Of a stretch of 64,000 bases of DNA, positions 44,368-52,719 are shown in pieces. The notes beneath the pieces are model-generated. The model was not told the DNA's origin. It saw nothing but the letters and a program-made list of their open reading frames with translations, and made no database searches. Source of the DNA: Streptomyces massasporeus (GTDB lineage: Bacteria; Actinomycetota; Actinomycetes; Streptomycetales; Streptomycetaceae); the NCBI RefSeq assembly GCF_014648995.1, contig NZ_BMSE01000005.1, forward strand, positions 1 through 64,000, written 5' to 3'. The first letter of the stretch is position 1, and each line of letters starts with the position of its first letter. A program made the translations under genes and the position numbers.

Positions 44368-45540
44368 TCAGCTGTCGCCCGTTCCGGTGGCGTACGGCGT
44401 GTGGTGCGCGGGCGTGTGGTCGATCGGCAGGCCGGGCCGCCAGGCGGTGAGGGCCTGTGCGCTGCACACGAACAGCTGCTCCGGCAGCCGGTCCAGGGCG
44501 AACCAGCGCCAGCGACCCACGCTTTCCCCGGGCTGGTCCGACGGCTCGCCCCGCCAGGCGGTGACCCGGGCGGCCACGGTCATGCGGACGACACCGCCCG
44601 CGTCGTCCAGCAGCGTCCCGAGCAGCCGGACGTCCTCGGGCCGGGTCGCGAGCCCCGTCTCCTCGCCGAGCTCGCGCACGACCGTCTCCTGCAACGACTC
44701 CCCGGGTTCCACCGTCCCACCGGGCAGCTCCCACGTCCCGCGCCGGTGCCGGCCCAATAGCAGTCCGCGAGGTCCGTACAGGATGGCACCCACCCCGAGC
44801 GCGGCGTGCGCGGGCGGCGGCCTGTCGACGCGCGGCCGGGAGGAGACCCGGACCGGCCGAGTCACCCGGAAGAGCCGATAGGAGGCCTGGTTGCCGTCCT
44901 CCGGGGCGTCGAGGACGTCGATCCCCTCCACACGCAGCCCGGATTCGGTGAGCAACGCCGTCCAGAGCTCCGGGGTGAGAACCCACATGTGGACGGTGAC
45001 CTCACCGCCCCCCGCAAGCCGCAGGACCTCGGGCCGGGCGACCACCCGGTCCGACGGCCCGTCACCACGACTGTTCGTGTGCAGGACCGTGAAGCAGAGC
45101 CTGCCGCCCGGCCGCAGCGCCCCGGCGAGAGCGGGCAGCAGCCGATGCGGATCGATGTACGGAACGCCGTTGACGGAGTAGACGACGTCGTACGGCTCGG
45201 CCGAGCGCAGATGGTCCACCGCGTCGCCCAGGACCAGCCGCAGCCCGGGCAGCGAGCCGTAGCGGGCGCGGGCCCGCTCATACTGCCCGTCCGAGGCGTC
45301 GACCGCGTCCACCAGCGCACCGTGGTCCCGGACCAGATGGGCCGCGTGCCGGGCCGGACCGCAGCCGAGGTCCAGCACCCGCCGGCCCGTCAGCTCCCCG
45401 AGCACCTCGCTGTCCGGTCCGCCGCCCTCGAATCCCCAGTCGATCCCGGCCGCCTCGGGCAGCGCCGTGCCCCGTCGCACATGGTGCGCCCCGTAGGCGT
45501 CCCAGGCCTCGGCGTTGGCCGCCTCCGGTTCGTCCGCCAA
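44368..45540 (-). CDS. Fusion of class I methyltransferase and NUDIX hydrolase
   Basis: A 390-aa two-domain protein. SAM methyltransferase at about residues 10-225 ([23 protein letters not shown] motif [24 protein letters not shown]). NUDIX domain at about 240-370 with a full box (G-x5-E-x7-RELGEETGL, about 281-303). The linker ([15 protein letters not shown]) is Pro-rich. TTG 45540 is the start and lies 3 nt after the stop of the preceding DUF5519 gene. The two domains may act on one nucleotide-linked substrate; that is inference. Confidence 0.82.
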   Translation of the reverse strand: MADEPEAANAEAWDAYGAHHVRRGTALPEAAGIDWGFEGGGPDSEVLGELTGRRVLDLGCGPARHAAHLVRDHGALVDAVDASDGQYERARARYGSLPGLRLVLGDAVDHLRSAEPYDVVYSVNGVPYIDPHRLLPALAGALRPGGRLCFTVLHTNSRGDGPSDRVVARPEVLRLAGGGEVTVHMWVLTPELWTALLTESGLRVEGIDVLDAPEDGNQASYRLFRVTRPVRVSSRPRVDRPPPAHAALGVGAILYGPRGLLLGRHRRGTWELPGGTVEPGESLQETVVRELGEETGLATRPEDVRLLGTLLDDAGGVVRMTVAARVTAWRGEPSDQPGESVGRWRWFALDRLPEQLFVCSAQALTAWRPGLPIDHTPAHHTPYATGTGDS

Positions 45541-45543
45541 GGC

Positions 45544-45942
45544 TCAGCCGCCCGCCACGGCGTCACGCGGCAGCACCGTGACCCGGTGGAAGTTGCACCC
45601 GGCGAGCCGCGGCTCGCCGTCGTCGGCGGGCGGGGTCTGATGGGCCTTGAGGGCGATGCTCACCAGGCTCAGCAGCAGGTCGACGTCCGCCTCGCAGTCG
45701 AGGTGGACCGTCACCCAGCATGATCCGGGCAGCAGATGGATGGCACTCGAACCGGCGAGGTCGTAGTGGAAGCGCTGGATGGCCCGGCGGGTGAGGTGGA
45801 GGTCCACGTCCCGTGCGGAGTGGAAGTGGACGATCTCGTCACGGACGGAACGGAGCGCCCGTCCGGTACCGCAACTCGCCGGGCCCGCCATCAGGTCGGG
45901 CCAGGCCTGCAGGCGCTCCATGGCGCGCTGGGCCAGAGTCAT
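45544..45942 (-). CDS. DUF5519 (luciferase-domain) protein
   Basis: A 132-aa protein. HSARDVDLHLTRRAIQRFHYDL, GSSAIHLLPGSCWVTVHLD and LLLSLVSIALKAH match the DUF5519/luciferase-domain family of unknown function, whose members often accompany luciferase-like genes. ATG 45942. Three nt separate it from the methyltransferase-NUDIX start, so the two are translated together. No luciferase gene is nearby. Confidence 0.75.
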   Translation of the reverse strand: MTLAQRAMERLQAWPDLMAGPASCGTGRALRSVRDEIVHFHSARDVDLHLTRRAIQRFHYDLAGSSAIHLLPGSCWVTVHLDCEADVDLLLSLVSIALKAHQTPPADDGEPRLAGCNFHRVTVLPRDAVAGG

Positions 45943-46036
45943 GACCCCATCGTCGCCTGCTTACCGGCCCGCAACCAGGGGTTGAGCGATTTGTAACCGG
46001 GACGTGAGGTGGATCGCCGGGGTACCGGCCAGGTGT

Positions 46037-46636
46037 TCAGGCGGACTTGACGAGTCTGAGATAGCGCTTCCAGTCCCAGTGCCGGCCCGGGTCGGTGTGG
46101 TCGCTGCCCGGTACTTCGTGATGGCCGATGATGTGCGTGCGGTTCCTCGGGATGTCGTACCTCTCGCAGATCGCGGCGGTGAGCCGGGCCGACCGCTCGT
46201 ACATGACGTCGGTGAAGTACCCGGGCCGGTCCACCCAGCCTTCGTGCTCGATGCCGATGCTGCGGGTGTTGTAGTCCCAGTTCCCCGCGTGCCAGGCGAT
46301 GTCGGACTCGCGCACGCACTGCGCCACGCGTCCGTCGGAGGAGCGCACCACGTAGTGCGCGGACACCTTTTTCTCCGGGCTCCGGAAGACGTTCAGTGTG
46401 CCGGAGTAGGTCGTCTGCGCCACGTGGAGGACCACGTAGCGCAGTGGATGGGCACGAGGTCGGTTCGACGGCGTGTAGTTGCCGCGGCTCGCCGGCTGCC
46501 ATGCCGCTCCGGGGTGGTCGACGGTCTGGGGCCTGGCGTCCGCCCGAGTGCTGTGGAGCAGGGCCGCCGGGAGAGCGGTGAGGGCGGCGCCCGCGAGGAT
46601 GCCTCGCCTGCTGGGGAGGGGGGTGGTCCGTTGCAT
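46037..46636 (-). CDS. Tat-exported N-acetylmuramoyl-L-alanine amidase
   Basis: A 199-aa zinc amidase (Amidase_2 family). Tat signal at residues 1-40 (PSRRGILAGAAL). The zinc-binding and active-site residues are in YVVLHVAQTT (His), HYVV, WHAGNWDYNTRSIGIEHEG and GSDHTDPGRHWDW. It would cleave the amide joining muramic acid and the stem peptide, in cell-wall turnover or lysis of others. ATG 46636 with GGAAGG about 8 nt upstream. Confidence 0.9.
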   Translation of the reverse strand: MQRTTPLPSRRGILAGAALTALPAALLHSTRADARPQTVDHPGAAWQPASRGNYTPSNRPRAHPLRYVVLHVAQTTYSGTLNVFRSPEKKVSAHYVVRSSDGRVAQCVRESDIAWHAGNWDYNTRSIGIEHEGWVDRPGYFTDVMYERSARLTAAICERYDIPRNRTHIIGHHEVPGSDHTDPGRHWDWKRYLRLVKSA

Positions 46637-46857
46637 GGGTGTGTGCCTTCCGAGCTCGACGGGAGGGGTCTCTTGCTCAACTGCGCGCTGCGGCCGTTGC
46701 GCGCGGCCCGCCGTGATCAAGTTACGGCGCCTGCCGGTCGGTCGGGAGGATGCGGTGCGAATCGGTGGACGGGCCCTCGGATGTGGACAACTCCCTCACC
46801 TGGTCGGGTGATTGGAAGAGTCCGGAAATGCCGGCGAACGGGGTCGGGCCCGTCTCG

Positions 46858-46934
46858 GGCCTGCCCGGCGACGGCCGCGGGATCGTCCAGCGCCCGCTCA
46901 GGCCTGCCCGGCGACGGCCGCGGGATCGTCCAGC
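46858..46934. repeat. 43-bp-period duplication at the 3' end of the ROK gene
   Basis: A 34-bp sequence at 46901-46934 (coding the last 11 codons of the ROK gene) is repeated exactly at 46858-46891, just past the stop codon at 46898. The spacer is 9 bp. Confidence 0.85.
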
Positions 46935-48106
46935 ACCGCCCGGACCACCGAGTGCGCGGCCCCCAGCAGAGCTCCCTGAGGGCCCAGCCCGGATACGGAC
47001 ACGGGGCAGGCCGGACCTGCCGTGCGCCGCGCCAGCTCCTCCCGCAGCGAGGGCAGCAGCCAGGGAGCGAGGCCGGACAGTTCCCCGCCCAGGACCACAC
47101 TCTCCGGGTCGAGCAGATTGACCGCCCCCGTCAGGGCCACACCGAGCGCCGTACCCGCGTCGCGCAGGGCTCGCCGTACGGACTCGTCGCCGTCCGCCGC
47201 GCGGCCCGCGAGCAGCCCGACCCGGTCCTCGTCGGGTTCCAGACCGGCCGCACGCAACACCGCCTCCTCTCCCGCGTACTGCTCCAGACAGCCCCGCCCG
47301 CCACAGGCGCACTCCGGACCGTCCGGCCGGACCGGCACGTGCCCCAGCTCGCCCGCGAAACCGCGGGTTCCGCGCAGCAGCCCGCCGTCCACCACGACCG
47401 CGGCACCGATACCGATCTCCGCCGAGACGTGCAGGAAGTCGCGGGGTGTGCCGTCACCCAGCCAGAGTTCGGCGAGGGCGCCGAAGTTGGCCTCGTTGTC
47501 CACCGTCAGCGGCAGGTCCGCCGGCAGCAGTGTGCCGAGGTCCGTGTCGTGCCAGCCGAGGTTGGGGGCGCGCACGACGGTCCGGGCGTCGCGCGCCACC
47601 AGGCCCGGCACGGCCACCGCGAGTCCGGCCGGCCACAGGCCCTCATCCTCCGCCTCGGCGACGACCTGCCGGATCAGCTCGGTGAGCTCCGCGAGCACGG
47701 GCCCGGGGGAGCGGCCGCGGTTGGCTCCCTGCCGTATCGCCCGCGACCGGGTCGTGCCGCGCAGGTCGACGGCGCAGGCCGCGAGGTGGTCGACGCCGAC
47801 CTCCGCGCCGATCCCGGCCGGACCGCGACCGCTGACGGCGAGCGCGGAACCGGGCCGTCCCACCCGGCCGGGCCGCTCGGGCCCCAGTTCCTCGAGGAGC
47901 CCCGAGCGGATGAGCTCGTCGACGAGTGTCGAGACCGCCGCCCGGGTCAGACCGATCCGCGAGGCGACGGCGGCCCGGGACAGCGGACCCTCGTCGCGGA
48001 CGGTGTGCAGGACACGGGCGAGGTTGCGGCGGCGCATGCCCTGCTGGGTGTCGGGCAGGGCGCGTCCCGGCCCGGCGGGACGGGCCTCGTGCAGCGGTGC
48101 GGTCAT
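46898..48106 (-). CDS. ROK-family transcriptional regulator (likely xylose regulator)
   Basis: A 402-aa ROK repressor. Winged helix-turn-helix at about residues 25-80 (LHTVRDEGPLSRAAVASRIGLTRAAVSTLVDEL), then the sugar-kinase-like domain with GELGHVPV, and the zinc motif CACGGRGCLEQY (about 275-286). It sits upstream of nothing on its strand but next to xylB-xylA, so a XylR-like role is likely. ATG 48106. Its last 11 codons are duplicated past the stop, see 46858-46934. Confidence 0.88.
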   Translation of the reverse strand: MTAPLHEARPAGPGRALPDTQQGMRRRNLARVLHTVRDEGPLSRAAVASRIGLTRAAVSTLVDELIRSGLLEELGPERPGRVGRPGSALAVSGRGPAGIGAEVGVDHLAACAVDLRGTTRSRAIRQGANRGRSPGPVLAELTELIRQVVAEAEDEGLWPAGLAVAVPGLVARDARTVVRAPNLGWHDTDLGTLLPADLPLTVDNEANFGALAELWLGDGTPRDFLHVSAEIGIGAAVVVDGGLLRGTRGFAGELGHVPVRPDGPECACGGRGCLEQYAGEEAVLRAAGLEPDEDRVGLLAGRAADGDESVRRALRDAGTALGVALTGAVNLLDPESVVLGGELSGLAPWLLPSLREELARRTAGPACPVSVSGLGPQGALLGAAHSVVRAVLDDPAAVAGQA

Positions 48107-48121
48107 GCCTGACGCCAGTCC

Positions 48122-49567
48122 TCAGTGGGTGTTCGTGGGCCGCTCCAGCAGCGGAGCCGCGTCGGAGAGTACCCCGGCGATCCTGGCCAGCGTCTCCTCG
48201 TCCCGCTCGACGGCGTCGAGCACCGGCCCGGCCGCCGTGTCCCAGCGTCGCGCGACAGCCGCCGGATCCTCCCCGGTCAGCAGCCCGGCAGCCTGCGCCG
48301 CGGCGCCGAGCGCGACCAGTTCCTTGGCCTCGGGCACCTGCACGGGGCGTCCCGAGAGCCTCCGCACGGTCTGCTGCCAGGCCGTGCCCCGGGCTCCGCC
48401 GCCGATCAGCAGCAGGGGTTCCGAACGGTCCGCGTCCTCGTCGAGGACCAGGTCGAGCGCGCCGAGCAGGGAGTGCACGGCACCGTCGTAGGCGGCCTGG
48501 AGGAGCTGGCCGCCGGTCGTGTCGTGGCGCAGGCCGTGCAGCAGGCCCGAGGCGTTCGGCAGGTTCGGGGTGCGTTCGCCGTCCAGGTAGGGCAGCAAGG
48601 TCACTGCCGTGCCGGGCTCCACGGACTCGCGGTCCAGGCCCAGCAGCGCCGCGACACGGTCGACGGCGAGCGTGCAGTTCAGGGTGCAGGCCAGCGGCAG
48701 CCAGTCGCCACGGGCGTCGGCGAAACCCGCCACCGTGCCGCTCGGGTCGGCGGGCCGGTGCCGGGACACGGCGTACACCGTGCCCGAGGTGCCGAGGCTC
48801 ATCACCGGCACACCCGGCCGCACCCCGAGGCCCAGCGCGGCGGCGGCGTTGTCACCCGTGCCGGGCGCGACCAGGGTGCCCCGGGAGAACGGCAGGTCGT
48901 GGCCGTCGCGCACCGTGCCCGCCACCTCGCCGGGCCGGACCACGCGGGGCAGCAGGGCCGGGTCGAGCCCCACGTGCGCCAGGATCTCCTCGTCGTACGC
49001 TTCCGTCCCGGACGCCCACCAGCCGGTCCCGGAGACATCGCCGCGGTCGGTCGTGCCCTGCCCGGTGAGCCGCTCGGTGAGGTAGTCGTGGGGGAGGCGC
49101 ACGGCCTTCGTGGCGCGCACCGCCTCCGGCTCGTGCTCGGCCAGCCAGGCCCACTTGGTGACCGTGAACGAGGCGGCGGGCACGCTTCCGGTGCGCTCGG
49201 CCCAGAACTTCGCGCCGCCCAGCTCCTCCGTCAGCCGGCGGGCCTGCGGCGCCGAGCGCACGTCGTTCCACAGCAGGGCGGGCCGCACCGGCTCGCCCCG
49301 GCCGTCCAGCGTGACGAGGCCGTGCTGCTGCCCGCCGACCGACACCGCGGCGGCCTCGTGTGCCGCCTCGCCGCACTGGTGCAGGGCCTCGCACAGCGCG
49401 TCCCACCACTGGCGCGGGTCGGTCTCCCGCCCGGCCCCCGAGGAGACCGTGTGCGGCGCCTGGCCGCTCGCGACCACCCGGCCGGTGGACGCGTCGACGA
49501 CCAGCGCCTTGGTGGACTGGGTGGACGAATCCACACCGACGACGAGCGGACCCTCGGCTGCTGACAT
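48122..49567 (-). CDS. xylB: Xylulokinase
   Basis: A 481-aa FGGY-family kinase converting xylulose to xylulose-5-phosphate. N-terminal phosphate motif VGVDSSTQSTKALVVD, the catalytic aspartate in APGTGDNAAAALG (about 237), and IGGGARGTAWQQ near the C-terminus. ATG 49567 is preferred over further upstream codons. The ROK regulator follows 15 nt after its stop; xylA is divergent across 130 bp. Confidence 0.94.
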   Translation of the reverse strand: MSAAEGPLVVGVDSSTQSTKALVVDASTGRVVASGQAPHTVSSGAGRETDPRQWWDALCEALHQCGEAAHEAAAVSVGGQQHGLVTLDGRGEPVRPALLWNDVRSAPQARRLTEELGGAKFWAERTGSVPAASFTVTKWAWLAEHEPEAVRATKAVRLPHDYLTERLTGQGTTDRGDVSGTGWWASGTEAYDEEILAHVGLDPALLPRVVRPGEVAGTVRDGHDLPFSRGTLVAPGTGDNAAAALGLGVRPGVPVMSLGTSGTVYAVSRHRPADPSGTVAGFADARGDWLPLACTLNCTLAVDRVAALLGLDRESVEPGTAVTLLPYLDGERTPNLPNASGLLHGLRHDTTGGQLLQAAYDGAVHSLLGALDLVLDEDADRSEPLLLIGGGARGTAWQQTVRRLSGRPVQVPEAKELVALGAAAQAAGLLTGEDPAAVARRWDTAAGPVLDAVERDEETLARIAGVLSDAAPLLERPTNTH

Positions 49568-49641
49568 CGGGCTTCTCCCTACTGCGCGCGGCACGTGTCT
49601 CCGTTCGGAGGCACCTTGTCTCTTCCCAGAGAGGTGCCCGC

Positions 49642-49660
49642 ATACTAATTTGTAAATCGG
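49642..49660. promoter_or_regulatory. Candidate xylA-xylB divergent promoter/operator
   Basis: An AT-rich island (ATACTAATTTGTAAATCGG) in an otherwise GC-rich gap. Read on the minus strand TAGTAT is a good -10 box for xylB. ATTTGTAAAT is a near-palindrome and a possible ROK site. Confidence 0.45.
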
Positions 49661-49673
49661 CATGACGAAATAG

Positions 49674-50864
<1,191 letters not shown>

Positions 50865-50940
50865 GTCCACGCGCGCTGGGCGGCGGGCCCGGGGCGCCGG
50901 CGAGGAAGAGGGCCTCGGCCTCGTCGGCGGTGCGTGCGGT

Positions 50941-50971
50941 CCGTCGGCCGGTCACTCCGGCCGGCCGACGG
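50941..50971 (+). terminator. Terminator downstream of xylA
   Basis: A perfect 11-bp inverted repeat (50941-50951 with 50961-50971, 9-nt loop) 77 bp past the xylA stop. Confidence 0.75.
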
Positions 50972-51070
50972 GCCCGTCATGCTCCGGAATCATGCGGTCC
51001 ACGCCATGAGTCCGTATCAGCTTCCGTGCGCCCCTCCCGGCCCGAGGGGCGCGCGGCGACTCTGGTCGGT

Positions 51071-51421
51071 ATGGCCATGCCGCCCGTACCGCCGCATCCG
51101 CCCGGGCCTCCCCGGCGCCGGAACCCGCTGTTCCTCCTGCTCGTCGTGTTCGTGGCCGTCGCCGCCGTGTCGCTCGTGGTGCTGATGGTCTCGGACAGGG
51201 GGGACTCGTCGGACAGGGAGCCGTCCGGAGAGAGCACGAGCGCCACTCCCGCCCCGTCCTTCCGCATCCCCACCCAGCTTCCCACCAGGCTGCCGAGCGA
51301 GCTGCCGACCCGGCTGCCGTCGGGCTTCCCGACCAAGCTGCCGAGCGATCTGCCCAGCGACCTTCCGAGCGATCTCGAATCGCTCCTTCCGTCCCTGGAT
51401 CCGGGCGAACTACTGCCCTGA
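51071..51421 (+). CDS. Single-span membrane protein with tandem LPxx repeats
   Basis: A 116-aa protein. A Pro-rich cytoplasmic start (PPVPPHPPGPPRRR), one membrane segment (about 19-41), a short acidic-Ser linker, then eight tetrapeptide units of L/F-P-S/T-x (residues 70-101: LPTR, LPSE, LPTR, LPSG, FPTK, LPSD three times). The DNA repeats with a 12-bp period at 51278-51373. Extended, charged and likely extracellular. ATG 51071 lacks a strong ribosome site. Function unknown; the repeat could bind the wall or a partner. Confidence 0.68.
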   Translation: MAMPPVPPHPPGPPRRRNPLFLLLVVFVAVAAVSLVVLMVSDRGDSSDREPSGESTSATPAPSFRIPTQLPTRLPSELPTRLPSGFPTKLPSDLPSDLPSDLESLLPSLDPGELLP

Positions 51422-51441
51422 CGCCCGCGCCCCGAAGATCT

Positions 51442-52719
51442 TCAGAGGGAGTTCACTTCTCCGGGGGCGGGTTCCGCCGAGGCCGGAGCCGTCACCGAGG
51501 CCAGAGCCGTCGCCGGATCCTGGGCGGCGCCTCCGGCGGGCTGCCAGCGGCCGCGCTCCTTGCGGTAGGGCCACCAGCGGCCGTCCCGTCCGAGGCGCAG
51601 CTGGACCGGTGCGCCGGCGACCGTCCAGCGGTTGGCCCGGGCACGCAACTCCGGTCGTTCGCCGGTGTCCCAGGCCGAGTCCAGGGCGGCACGCGCGCGT
51701 GCGAGCGTCTCGTCCTGCGGCTGCCACTCCTCGTCCAGGACGGACAGTGCCTCCGTACCGCCGTGACGCCAGGCGCGCACGGCCGTCGCCAGCCCCTCCC
51801 TGCCGCGTCCCGACCCGGCGGCGAGCCGGTCGGTCATCTCCGGGCCCGGAGCACCCGCGGCCAGCCGTACCGCGTCCTGAGCCGACGTCAACTCCACGTG
51901 AGGCCCCGCCTGGAGCGCTCCCCGGAGCAGGCCGTGGGCCTGTACGGCGGTCCGCGCGGCCAGGAACTCCAGCGCGGCCGGGTCGATGCCGGAGGCCGGT
52001 GGCGTCTCGGTGTCGAGGGACGGCGGTACGCCCGGCTCGACGGGGAGCTCGGGCAGGGGCGGCAACGGGGGCAGGATGTCACCGGCCGCGTAGGCCTCGG
52101 CGGCGTCCACACCCTCCGGAGCCGAGGCCTCCGCCGCGGACGTACCACTACGGCTCTGGAGATCGTCCAGCACCGAGCCCTCGGCGCGCCCCCGCATCAG
52201 CAGCAGCACGAACGGGTCCTGATCGAGCAGCCGGGCCACCTGGTAGCAGAGCGCCGCCGTGTGCCCGCAGTGGTCCCATGCCTCGCAGTCGCACTCCGGT
52301 TCCAGGTCGCCCAGGCCCGGCAGCAGTTCCACGCCCGCGTCCGCCGCGTCCTCGACCAGGTGCGGCGGCATCTCCCGGTCCAGCAGCGCCGCCACATGAC
52401 CGGCCCGCTCCACTGTCATGTCCAGAAAGCGGTTCCACTGCTCGGGCGAGAGCTCCTCCAGCAGGACGTCGGCCCGGTGCGCCGTACGGTCGCGGTCCAG
52501 GACGACGGCCGTGAGCCGCCCGGGGCGCACCGACACCGCCCCGACCGCACCCGCGCGGGCCAGTCGGCGGCCCGCCTTGAGCTGCGCCGAGTCCAGCGCC
52601 GTGCCCTCCAGGGCCGTCAGCCAGGCCTGGCCCCACCAGGTCTGCGCGAAGCCCTTCCCCTGCGCGGGCGGCAGTGCCGCGAAGGTGCGTTCCATGTCGC
52701 CGTCATCGTGCCGAGTCAT
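51442..52719 (-). CDS. SWIM zinc-finger protein coupled to an SNF2 helicase
   Basis: A 425-aa protein. The SWIM motif CDCEAWDHCGHTAALCYQ (about residues 142-159) has the CxCxnCxH metal ligands. N-terminal QTWWGQAWLTALE is typical of the SWIM proteins next to SNF2 ATPases. The middle (about 200-245) is Pro/Ala-rich, and the C-terminus has WRHGG and WWPYRKERGRW. ATG 52719 overlaps the helicase stop (ATGA). Probably part of one DNA- or RNA-handling pair; function not established. Confidence 0.87.
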   Translation of the reverse strand: MTRHDDGDMERTFAALPPAQGKGFAQTWWGQAWLTALEGTALDSAQLKAGRRLARAGAVGAVSVRPGRLTAVVLDRDRTAHRADVLLEELSPEQWNRFLDMTVERAGHVAALLDREMPPHLVEDAADAGVELLPGLGDLEPECDCEAWDHCGHTAALCYQVARLLDQDPFVLLLMRGRAEGSVLDDLQSRSGTSAAEASAPEGVDAAEAYAAGDILPPLPPLPELPVEPGVPPSLDTETPPASGIDPAALEFLAARTAVQAHGLLRGALQAGPHVELTSAQDAVRLAAGAPGPEMTDRLAAGSGRGREGLATAVRAWRHGGTEALSVLDEEWQPQDETLARARAALDSAWDTGERPELRARANRWTVAGAPVQLRLGRDGRWWPYRKERGRWQPAGGAAQDPATALASVTAPASAEPAPGEVNSL

